From: an uncultured bacterium
Lineage (GTDB): Bacteria > Actinomycetota > Coriobacteriia > Coriobacteriales > Coriobacteriaceae
Direction: 5' to 3'
Length of the DNA stretch: 5,399 nt
Assembly (NCBI GenBank): GCA_905215945.1
Contig: CAJMRZ010000120.1
Coordinates: 1-5,399, forward strand
Of this stretch, positions 1-5,399 are shown piece by piece. The position numbers and the translations under genes are program-made. The notes beneath the pieces were generated by a model. The model did not search any database, was not told where the DNA came from, and was given only the letters and a program-made list of their open reading frames with translations. The first letter of the stretch is position 1. Every line of letters starts with the position of its first letter.

Positions 1-1
1 G

Positions 2-1915
2 GTCGACGGCAAAGATGGCCCCATCCGCAACCATCCCGAGGCGAGCGTTACCGACCTGCCTGGCATTTACTCCCTGTCGCCGTACACAGGCGAAGAGGTC
101 GTGAGTCGTCAGTTCATCCTCGACGAGCGCCCGGATGCCATCATCGACATCATTGACGCCACCAACATTGAGCGCAATCTGTACCTGACGCTGCAGCTTA
201 TGGAGCTCGACCGCCCCATGGTCATCGCGCTCAACATGATGGACGAGGTGACGGCCAACGGCGGCGCCGTGGACGTCAACCTGCTCGAGAGCCTGTTGGG
301 CGTGCCTGTTGTCCCCATTAGCGCTGCCCGCAACGAGGGCATTGGCGAGTTGGTGGATCATGCCTTGCACGTGGCGCGGTTCCGCGAGCGCCCCGGTCGC
401 CTGGACTTCTGCGCGCCCGATGGTCCAGACGGCGGCGCGCTGCATCGCTGCATTCACGGCATCGCCAACCTTATCGAGGACCATGCCGCGACGGCGCACA
501 TTCCCGTGCGTTTTGCGGCGACCAAGCTGGTTGAGGGCGACGAGCTGGTGACCGAGGCGCTTCATCTGGACCGTAACGAACTTGACGCCATCGAGCACAT
601 CATTACCCAGATGGAGGGCGAGGCCGGCACCGACCGCCTGTCCGCGCTGGCCGATATGCGCTTTAGCTTTATCGGCGACGTGTGTGGGCGTTGCGTCGTC
701 AAGCCGCACGAGAGCCGCGAGCACGTGCGCTCCGTCAAGATCGACCGCATCCTGACAGGTCGTTACACAGCCATTCCGGCGTTCCTGGTGATCATGGGCC
801 TCGTCTTTTGGCTGACGTTTGGCGTGATCGGCGCGGCGTTGCAGGGACTCATGGAGGACGGCATCGCTGCCGTCATCGCCTCGGCCGATGCGGGCCTCAA
901 GGCGTTCGGCACCAACGACGTGGTGCGCTCGCTGGCTGTCGACGGCGTGCTTACGGGTGTGGGCAGCGTGCTGACCTTCCTACCGATTATCGTCGTGCTC
1001 TTCTTGTTCCTCTCCATTCTGGAAGACTCGGGCTACATGGCGCGCGTGGCCTTTGTCATGGATAAGGTGCTGCGTCGTTTTGGCCTGTCGGGCCGCAGCT
1101 TTGTGCCCATGCTCGTCGGTTTTGGCTGCACCGTGCCGGCTATCATGTCGACCCGTACGCTCCCATCCGAGCACGACCGCAAGATGACGGTCATGCTCAC
1201 GCCGTTCATGAGCTGTTCGGCCAAGTTGCCGGTCTACGGCCTGCTGTGCGGGGCGTTTTTCCCGCAGGCGACGGTTCCCGCCATGGTCTCGCTCTATCTG
1301 ATCGGTATCGTGGTCGGCTGCATTGCCGCCCTGGTGCTCAACCGCACGGCATTTAAGGGCGACCCGGTGCCGTTTATCATGGAGCTCCCCAATTACCGCC
1401 TGCCGAGCGTCAAGACGACGGTGATGCTGGCATGGGATAAGGCCAAAGACTTTATTACCAAGGCCTTTACCATTATCTTTGCCGCTACCGTGGTCATCTG
1501 GTTCCTGCAGACGTTCGATATTCGCTTTAACGTGGTCGCCGATCAGTCGCAGAGTCTACTTGCCGGTCTGGGTAGCATTATCGCGCCGGTGCTGGCCCCG
1601 CTCGGTTTTGGCGACTGGCGCGCCTCGACGGCGCTCGTCACGGGGCTCATCGCCAAGGAGAGCGTCATCTCGACCCTCACGGTGCTTTTGGGCGCAACGT
1701 CGCCCGCGGCGCTGTCAACCATGTTTTCGCCGTTTACCGCCTACGTGTTCTTGGTCTTTACGCTGCTGTACCCGCCCTGTGTGGCAGCCATCGGCGCTGT
1801 CAAGAGCGAGTTGGGCGCGCGCTATGCCGTGGCCGTATTCGCGTTTCAAGTGACGGTCGCCTGGATCGTGGCGTTTGTCGTGCATTCGGCGGGCATATTG
1901 CTGGGGTTGGCATAG
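2..1915 (+). CDS. feoB: Ferrous iron transport protein B (FeoB), 5'-truncated by the window edge
   Basis: FeoB is the inner-membrane Fe(II) permease with a cytosolic N-terminal G domain. The reading frame is open from base 2, giving 637 visible residues; no stop separates the first in-window start candidate (GTG at 101) from the window edge, so the gene continues upstream. The G1 P-loop and G2 are missing only because of the edge. G3 is DLPG at visible residues 18-21, G4 is NMMD at 78-81 and G5 is SAA at 107-109. A helical linker follows, then the membrane part begins near residue 257 (IPAFLVIMGLVFWLTF). Both gate repeats carry the conserved cysteines: GFGCTVPAIM at 373-382 with PFMSCSAKLP at 401-410, and LYPPCVAAIG at 589-598. 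LIAKESVISTL at 549-559 is also typical. The gene ends with TAG at 1913-1915. A FeoA gene usually lies upstream but is outside the window. The family assignment is secure. Confidence 0.97.
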   Translation, partial: VDGKDGPIRNHPEASVTDLPGIYSLSPYTGEEVVSRQFILDERPDAIIDIIDATNIERNLYLTLQLMELDRPMVIALNMMDEVTANGGAVDVNLLESLLGVPVVPISAARNEGIGELVDHALHVARFRERPGRLDFCAPDGPDGGALHRCIHGIANLIEDHAATAHIPVRFAATKLVEGDELVTEALHLDRNELDAIEHIITQMEGEAGTDRLSALADMRFSFIGDVCGRCVVKPHESREHVRSVKIDRILTGRYTAIPAFLVIMGLVFWLTFGVIGAALQGLMEDGIAAVIASADAGLKAFGTNDVVRSLAVDGVLTGVGSVLTFLPIIVVLFLFLSILEDSGYMARVAFVMDKVLRRFGLSGRSFVPMLVGFGCTVPAIMSTRTLPSEHDRKMTVMLTPFMSCSAKLPVYGLLCGAFFPQATVPAMVSLYLIGIVVGCIAALVLNRTAFKGDPVPFIMELPNYRLPSVKTTVMLAWDKAKDFITKAFTIIFAATVVIWFLQTFDIRFNVVADQSQSLLAGLGSIIAPVLAPLGFGDWRASTALVTGLIAKESVISTLTVLLGATSPAALSTMFSPFTAYVFLVFTLLYPPCVAAIGAVKSELGARYAVAVFAFQVTVAWIVAFVVHSAGILLGLA

Positions 1916-1956
1916 TTATGTATTGACGGCGCAACCTCTGTGTATCGAATTGTTTT

Positions 1957-1991
1957 CGGCCCTGCATCTGTTGCTGACGGATGCGGGGCCG
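1957..1991 (+). terminator. 12-bp inverted repeat after feoB; weak terminator or operator
   Basis: The arms 1957-1968 (CGGCCCTGCATC) and 1980-1991 (GATGCGGGGCCG) pair over 12 positions, eleven Watson-Crick and one U-G in the + strand RNA, around an 11-nt loop. The position, 41 bp after the feoB stop, suits an intrinsic terminator. However, the bases after the stem (TTGCTATATAAT) are not a proper U-tract, so termination may be weak. The loop contains the likely -35 element of the next gene and the stem ends 6 bp before its TATAAT, so a protein-binding operator is an equally reasonable reading. Confidence 0.5.
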
Positions 1992-2003
1992 TTGCTATAT
2001 AAT
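1974..2003 (+). promoter_or_regulatory. Probable sigma-70-type promoter for the sotB-like exporter gene
   Basis: A perfect -10 hexamer TATAAT lies at 1998-2003. The best -35 is CTGACG at 1974-1979, matching TTGACA at four of six positions with an 18-bp spacer. Transcription would start near 2010, leaving a leader of about 27 nt before the ATG at 2037. A second, weaker candidate sits upstream: TTGACG at 1923-1928, 16 bp from TCGAAT at 1945-1950. The -10 is convincing in this GC-rich context; the -35 choice is less certain. Confidence 0.65.
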
Positions 2004-2023
2004 CGCCTCCGCTCAAAACGATT

Positions 2024-2027
2024 GGAG
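2024..2027 (+). promoter_or_regulatory. Ribosome binding site fixing the exporter start
   Basis: GGAG lies 9 nt upstream of the ATG at 2037. It decides the start: the frame stays open back to an ATG at 1875, but that would lie inside feoB and the extra 54 residues are not transporter-like. They would also be read across the promoter and hairpin. Confidence 0.7.
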
Positions 2028-2036
2028 ACGTTATAT

Positions 2037-3233
2037 ATGACTCAGACAAGGCAAGACAGCATCACGCTCAAGCAGTGGCTCCCACTCGTCGGGCTCACCT
2101 GCTGTGCGTTCGTGTTCAACACGTCGGAGTTTATGCCCATCGGCCTGCTGACCGACATCGCCGCATCGTTTTCGCTCACCGAGGCCCAAGCTGGCATCAT
2201 GATCTCGGTCTACGCCTGGGGCGTCATGCTGCTGTCGCTGCCACTCATGGTGTTTGCCTCGCGCTTTGAGTTCAAGCGGATGCTGCTGGGCGTGCTGGCC
2301 GTGTTTTCGTTGGGTCAGTTCCTGTCCGCCGTGGCGCCCACCTATCCCATCCTGGTCTGCGCGCGCCTGGTGGTCGCTTGCGCACATGCCGTGTTCTGGT
2401 CAGTCGCCTCGATTATGGCGTCGCGCCTGGTTGACACACGTCACGGGGCGCTCGCCATCAGCATGATCGCTACGGGCTCGTCCATCGCGCAGATTTTTGG
2501 CCTGCCGATCGGCCGCGCCATCGGGCTGGCCGTGGGCTGGCGCATGACATTCGCCGTGGTCGGTGCCTTCTCTGCCGCCGCGGTGGTGTACCAAGCCGCG
2601 GTGTTTCCGGCTATGCCGGCGGGTGAGCGCTTTACCGTCAAACAGCTGCCCGTGCTGCTCAAGAACCCGTTCCTGATCGCGCTCTACGCGGTCACGGTCT
2701 TTATGGCAACCGGCTATTATGCGGGTTACAGCTATATCGAGCCGTTCCTGGCGCAGGTCGCGCACGTCGACGCAAGCGCTATTACCATGACGCTGACGGC
2801 GTTCGGCTGCTCTGGTCTGCTCGGAAGCTGGCTGTTCGGCCGTCTGTTCGATGGGCATCGCTTCCCGTTCTTGGCTATCACGCTCTCCGGCGTGCCGGTG
2901 GCCCTGCTGCTCATGGGGCCGGCCGCATCGTCGCTCGTGACAGTGCTTGCCGTCTGCGCACTGTGGGGTTGCTGCGCCACGGCCTTTAACGTGGCGTTTC
3001 AGGCCGAGCTCATCAAGTACACACCGGCGGATTCGTCGGCCGTCGCCATGTCGATCTTCTCGGGCCTGTTCAATCTGGGTATCGGCACGGGCACCGCAAT
3101 CGGTGGCGCCGTGGTTTCGGGTCCCGGTATCGCTTGGATTGGCTTCGCGGGCGGGGCGATTACCGTCGTGGGCGTCATCCTCGCCATCACGGTGCTGTTC
3201 CCGGCCATACGCCGCGCAAAGCCCGTCGCCTAA
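2037..3233 (+). CDS. sotB: Major facilitator superfamily exporter, SotB (sugar efflux) type
   Basis: This 398-residue protein has the length and hydrophobic pattern of a 12-helix DHA1-type major facilitator pump with no added domains. It resembles E. coli SotB (YdeA) from recall along its whole length. Shared landmarks are FNTSEFMPIGLL at residues 27-38, QAGIMISVYAW at 51-61, AHAVFWSV at 116-123, GLPIGRAIG at 155-163 with GWRMTF at 167-172, YSYIEPF at 231-237 and the helix-11 stretch around FSGLFNLGIG at 341-350. SotB relatives are proton-driven exporters linked to arabinose, lactose or IPTG efflux, and close cousins export drugs or purines. The substrate here therefore cannot be read from sequence. 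The start at 2037 is chosen for its GGAG site and because the first residues (MTQTRQDS) form a normal short cytosolic tail. The gene has its own promoter, and no regulator gene is adjacent. The superfamily is certain; the sotB name is by similarity. Confidence 0.93.
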   Translation: MTQTRQDSITLKQWLPLVGLTCCAFVFNTSEFMPIGLLTDIAASFSLTEAQAGIMISVYAWGVMLLSLPLMVFASRFEFKRMLLGVLAVFSLGQFLSAVAPTYPILVCARLVVACAHAVFWSVASIMASRLVDTRHGALAISMIATGSSIAQIFGLPIGRAIGLAVGWRMTFAVVGAFSAAAVVYQAAVFPAMPAGERFTVKQLPVLLKNPFLIALYAVTVFMATGYYAGYSYIEPFLAQVAHVDASAITMTLTAFGCSGLLGSWLFGRLFDGHRFPFLAITLSGVPVALLLMGPAASSLVTVLAVCALWGCCATAFNVAFQAELIKYTPADSSAVAMSIFSGLFNLGIGTGTAIGGAVVSGPGIAWIGFAGGAITVVGVILAITVLFPAIRRAKPVA

Positions 3234-3251
3234 TCACGTCCCCTCATCAGC

Positions 3252-3321
3252 TGCGGTGGAATAGCTCCTGTTTAAGGCCTCTGAAGGCCCAAGCAGGAAT
3301 TATTTCACCGCAACTTATTTT
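3252..3321 (+). terminator. Long 61-nt hairpin with T-rich tail; probable terminator or palindromic element
   Basis: Bases 3252-3273 pair with 3291-3312 over 22 positions with one C-A mismatch (3265/3299). Inside, after a 2x1 internal loop (AA/C), GGCCT (3276-3280) pairs with AGGCC (3285-3289) around a CTGA tetraloop. ACTTATTTT (3313-3321) follows directly, as in an intrinsic terminator for the exporter gene, whose stop is 18 bp upstream of the stem. Three U-G or G-U pairs (3259/3305, 3264/3300, 3271/3293) form only in + strand RNA, while one mismatch would be tolerated only on the - strand; on balance the + RNA is favoured. The stem is much longer than a terminator needs, so it could also be a dispersed palindromic repeat or a structured leader RNA. 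Confidence 0.65.
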
Positions 3322-3345
3322 GGGGGAGGGGATACGCGGCGGGCA

Positions 3346-3351
3346 TACAAT
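3346..3351 (+). promoter_or_regulatory. Candidate -10 element for the GH13 / DNA glycosylase pair
   Basis: TACAAT matches the TATAAT consensus at five of six positions and is placed to give a leader of roughly 29 nt before the ATG at 3387. No good -35 is visible: the upstream region is G-rich (TTGGGG at 3320-3325 would need a 20-bp spacer). The promoter may be weak or activator-dependent. It lies just downstream of the long hairpin, which agrees with a new transcription unit starting here. Confidence 0.45.
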
Positions 3352-3375
3352 GGATGTCGTTGTGTTGAGCTTACC

Positions 3376-3381
3376 GGGAGG
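3376..3381 (+). promoter_or_regulatory. Strong ribosome binding site of the GH13 gene
   Basis: GGGAGG ends 5 nt before the ATG at 3387. It supports that start, which also gives the expected family N-terminus (FYQIYPLGF). An out-of-frame ATG at 3350 has no such site. Confidence 0.75.
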
Positions 3382-3386
3382 TTGCT

Positions 3387-4763
3387 ATGTGGGCATACGA
3401 GACGACGTTCTATCAGATCTATCCGCTGGGCTTTTGCGGAGCTCCGCGCGAAAACGCCGCGCCCGTTGCCGAAGATGAGCTCGCCCAGGCTGCCAACGCC
3501 GCGCCCAACCCTGATGCTCCTATCATGAAAATCGCCCAATGGGCCGACTACCTGCAAGAACTCGGTATTGGCGCTGTGCTGATCAACCCACCGCTCGAGT
3601 CTGATAGCCACGGCTATGATACGCGCAGCCTGCGCCATATCGACCGTCGCCTGGGTGGGGATGCCGATTTTGCCGCTGTATGCGAGACGCTGCACGCCCA
3701 TGGCATCCGCGTGGTGCTCGATGCGGTCTTCAACCATGTGGGCCGTGGCTTTTGGGCCTTCCGCGATGTGCAGGAGCGCAAGTGGGATTCGCCCTACAAG
3801 GATTGGTTCCACATCAGCTTTGACGGCGACTCCTGCTATGGCGATGGCTTTTGGTACGAGGGCTGGGAAGGCCATTTTGAGCTCGTGAAGCTCAACCTGC
3901 AAAACCCCGCCGTGGTCGATTACCTGCTCGAGTCCGTGCGCCGTTGGGCCGACGTCTTTGGCGTCGACGGTCTGCGCCTGGACGTTGCCTATATGCTCGA
4001 CCGCGACTTTATGCGCCGCCTGCACGCCTTTGCCCGTGAGCTCAAGCCCGACTTTGTGCTGATCGGCGAGACGCTCCACGGCGACTACAACCAGATCGTC
4101 AACGACGAGATGCTCGACTCCTGCACCAACTACGAGTGCTACAAGGGCCTGTACTCCAGCTTTAACTCGGTCAATATGTTCGAGATCGCGCACTCGCTGC
4201 ACCGCCAGTTTGGCGGTGACCCGTGGTGCATTTATCGCGGCAAGCATCTGCTGTCGTTTGTCGACAACCACGACGTGCCGCGCCTGGCAAGCATCCTCAC
4301 CGACAAGTCGTGCCTGCGCCCCGCTTATGGCATGCTCTTTGGCATGCCGGGCATTCCGTGCGTCTACTATGGCAGCGAGTGGGGGATTCCTGGCGAAAAG
4401 GGCGGCCCCGATGGTGACTGGGCGCTGCGACCTGCGCTCGATGAGCCTGCGCCCAACGAGCTGACGGCCTTCATCAAGCAGCTCACGCACCTGCGCTCGG
4501 CCGACGACGCGGCGGCCCGTGCTCTCAACTACGGTGCCTATCGCAACGTGGTGATTCAGAACAAGCAGCTGCTGTTCGAGCGCGCCTGCGACGACGCGAC
4601 GGTGCTCGTGGCGGTCAATGCCGTGAACGAGCCCTATACCTTTGGAGCCGGCGAGCTCAACGGCTCCTTTGCCGACCTACTTGCCGACGATGCGCCCACG
4701 GTCGAGCTTACGGGTACCCTCGAGCTTGCACCCTATGAGGTGCGCTATCTACTGAGGGCCTAG
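3387..4763 (+). CDS. GH13 family alpha-glucan hydrolase (alpha-amylase / maltodextrin glucosidase type)
   Basis: The 458-residue protein is a compact glycoside hydrolase of family 13 acting on alpha-1,4 or alpha-1,6 glucans by a retaining mechanism. All four conserved regions are present: I, DAVFNH at 112-117; II, GLRLDV at 195-200 with nucleophile Asp199; III, GET at 227-229 with acid/base Glu228; IV, FVDNHD at 291-296 with Asp296. The barrel opens at once with FYQIYPLGF (8-16), so there is no N-terminal carbohydrate-binding domain. No signal peptide is visible, so it should act in the cytosol on imported maltodextrins. An Ala-rich segment (about 22-46) joins the first strand to the first helix. 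A short beta-rich C-terminal domain (about 395-458) follows the barrel. WYEGWEGH (157-164) and CTNYECYKGLYSSFN (246-260) match a group of small GH13 enzymes that I recall from gut Firmicutes. Exact substrate (amylase, neopullulanase, alpha-glucosidase) cannot be fixed. It is followed after 3 bp by a DNA repair gene. Confidence 0.93.
   Translation: MWAYETTFYQIYPLGFCGAPRENAAPVAEDELAQAANAAPNPDAPIMKIAQWADYLQELGIGAVLINPPLESDSHGYDTRSLRHIDRRLGGDADFAAVCETLHAHGIRVVLDAVFNHVGRGFWAFRDVQERKWDSPYKDWFHISFDGDSCYGDGFWYEGWEGHFELVKLNLQNPAVVDYLLESVRRWADVFGVDGLRLDVAYMLDRDFMRRLHAFARELKPDFVLIGETLHGDYNQIVNDEMLDSCTNYECYKGLYSSFNSVNMFEIAHSLHRQFGGDPWCIYRGKHLLSFVDNHDVPRLASILTDKSCLRPAYGMLFGMPGIPCVYYGSEWGIPGEKGGPDGDWALRPALDEPAPNELTAFIKQLTHLRSADDAAARALNYGAYRNVVIQNKQLLFERACDDATVLVAVNAVNEPYTFGAGELNGSFADLLADDAPTVELTGTLELAPYEVRYLLRA
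4754..4758 (+). promoter_or_regulatory. Ribosome binding site inside the 3' end of the GH13 gene
   Basis: GAGGG lies 8 nt before the ATG at 4767 and within the last codons of the upstream gene. The site is exposed as ribosomes finish that gene, which suggests translational coupling between the two. Confidence 0.6.
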
Positions 4764-4766
4764 CCC

Positions 4767-5330
4767 ATGCCTGTGTCCGACGAGGGCTATCAACATATTG
4801 AGCATGGGTTTGAACCCGTGTTTGACGAGCGCTCGCGCGTTTTGGTGCTCGGATCGTTTCCCTCGGTGCTTTCGCGCGCCAACGCCTTTTATTACGGCAA
4901 CCCTCAGAATCGCTTTTGGCGTGTGATGGCCGTGTGCCTCGGTGCGCCCGTGCCGCCCAACGAGGGAGACTCTTTGGCGAGCGGCGAGCCCGCGACGCTC
5001 GACGCCTCGGTTGCTGCCAAGCGATCCATGCTGCTTAACGGTGGCGTAGCCCTGTGGGATGTGATCGAGAGCTGCGACATTAAGGGCTCGAGTGACGCTA
5101 GCATCAAAAACGTTGTGCCGGCACATATTGAACGCATTGTGGATGCCACGCCGATCGAGATCGTTGTCTGCAACGGCGGCACGGCCGGACGGCTCTACAA
5201 ACGCTATCTACAAGAGCGGACGGGGCTACCCGCCATCGTGCTGCCGTCGACGAGTCCTGCCAACGCGGCGTGGCGTTTGGAGCGGCTTGTCGAGCGTTGG
5301 AGTGAAGCCGTTGACTGGGCAGCTCATTAA
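4767..5330 (+). CDS. DNA-deoxyinosine (hypoxanthine) glycosylase, uracil-DNA glycosylase superfamily family 6
   Basis: The 187-residue protein belongs to the hypoxanthine-DNA glycosylase branch of the uracil-DNA glycosylase superfamily. These enzymes cut the base from deoxyinosine, the product of adenine deamination, and start base-excision repair in the cytosol. The family signature is clear: HGFEPVFD at residues 13-20, GSFPS at 29-33, FYYGNPQNRFW at 41-51 (Asn48 is the likely active-site asparagine), ALWDVIESC at 95-103, GSSDASIKN at 107-115, CNGG at 135-138 and the second active-site motif STSPAN at 161-166. No iron-sulfur cluster cysteines of family 4 or 5 are present. A polar stretch at about 60-85 between motif 1 and ALWDV appears longer than I recall in relatives. 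The ATG lies 3 bp after the GH13 stop and has its own GAGGG site, so the two genes are almost certainly cotranscribed. The family is well supported; activity on inosine rather than other deaminated bases is inferred from the family. Confidence 0.9.
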   Translation: MPVSDEGYQHIEHGFEPVFDERSRVLVLGSFPSVLSRANAFYYGNPQNRFWRVMAVCLGAPVPPNEGDSLASGEPATLDASVAAKRSMLLNGGVALWDVIESCDIKGSSDASIKNVVPAHIERIVDATPIEIVVCNGGTAGRLYKRYLQERTGLPAIVLPSTSPANAAWRLERLVERWSEAVDWAAH

Positions 5331-5331
5331 T

Positions 5332-5399
5332 TTAGATTATTGATTGAGTGCGGGCGCCGAGGTGTTTCAGAACGCCTCGCCAGATCGGCACGGGCACGG
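5332..5399 (-). CDS. Possible 3' end of a convergent gene (21 residues visible)
   Basis: On the - strand a frame is open from the window edge to TAA at 5334-5332, giving 21 residues ending in GARTQSII. Its codons are mostly GC-ending, like the known genes here, and the stop would lie 1 bp from the end of the glycosylase gene, a plausible convergent layout. At this length chance is a real alternative, since another - strand frame is also open to the edge. No family can be named. Confidence 0.25.
   Translation of the reverse strand, partial: VPVPIWRGVLKHLGARTQSII
5358..5379. repeat. 9-bp inverted repeat with tetraloop after the glycosylase gene
   Basis: CGAGGTGTT (5358-5366) pairs with AACGCCTCG (5371-5379), eight Watson-Crick pairs and one U-G in + RNA, around TCAG. 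It lies 27 bp after the stop and could help end the transcript, but no T-tract follows on either strand, so it is not a standard intrinsic terminator. If the convergent frame is real, the repeat is part of its coding sequence. Confidence 0.35.

Noticed and set aside
2..100. FeoB without its P-loop as a naturally truncated gene
   Set aside because: The frame is open to the window edge and G3, G4 and G5 are intact, so the missing start is an edge effect. A GTG at 101 lies after G3 and is not a sensible start.
1875..2036. 54-residue N-terminal extension of the exporter from an ATG inside feoB
   Set aside because: No ribosome site is seen, the extension would be read through the hairpin and promoter, and the normal family N-terminus begins at 2037 with a GGAG site.
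2031..2858. Several 60-150 codon - strand frames under the exporter gene
   Set aside because: They are charged, low-information translations without ribosome sites and lie opposite a clear membrane transporter.
3350..3478. Short frame starting at ATG 3350, overlapping the GH13 start, as a possible leader peptide
   Set aside because: There is no ribosome binding site, the ATG overlaps the candidate -10, and the tail is Arg-rich out-of-frame GH13 sequence.
3315..4490. 391-codon open frame on the - strand, antisense to the GH13 gene
   Set aside because: It mirrors a gene with all catalytic motifs intact. The translation is a V/A/R/H/D-rich mixture with no recognisable domain, typical of the antisense frame of a GC-rich gene that lacks stop codons by codon bias.
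1..5399. Search for CRISPR repeats, tRNA or rRNA genes, insertion sequences, toxin-antitoxin or defence genes
   Set aside because: No direct-repeat array, cloverleaf, transposase motif or known defence domain was seen by eye on either strand; nearly all of the window is filled by four recognisable housekeeping or metabolic genes.

Overview
The window is ordinary chromosomal DNA from a GC-rich bacterium. The third codon positions are dominated by G and C, and promoters look sigma-70-like (TATAAT, TACAAT). The FeoB and small GH13 proteins have the flavour seen in anaerobic gut bacteria. My best guess is a Coriobacteriia member such as Collinsella. That guess rests on composition and remembered protein resemblance only; no rRNA or marker gene is present to confirm it.

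All four clear genes lie on the + strand and are tightly packed. Bases 2-1915 hold the 3' nine-tenths or so of feoB, the GTP-linked ferrous iron permease; its 5' end, with the P-loop, lies upstream of the window. A 121-bp gap (1916-2036) follows. It holds a 12-bp inverted repeat that overlaps a good promoter, and this promoter drives a 398-residue 12-helix major facilitator exporter very like SotB (2037-3233). A 153-bp gap (3234-3386) contains a striking 61-nt near-continuous hairpin followed by a T-rich stretch, then a probable promoter and a strong ribosome binding site. Next comes an intracellular-type GH13 alpha-glucan hydrolase (3387-4763). Three bases later starts a family-6 (hypoxanthine-DNA glycosylase type) DNA repair gene (4767-5330). 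The last 69 bp hold a short hairpin and possibly the 3' tail of a convergent gene.

The likely transcription units are feoB (with upstream genes not seen), sotB-like alone, and GH13 plus the DNA glycosylase as a translationally coupled pair. The genes do not form one pathway: iron uptake, small-molecule efflux, alpha-glucan use and base-excision repair are simply adjacent. I found no mobile element, CRISPR array, RNA gene, defence locus or recognisable new system. The most notable non-coding signals are the 61-nt hairpin and the hairpin/promoter overlap.
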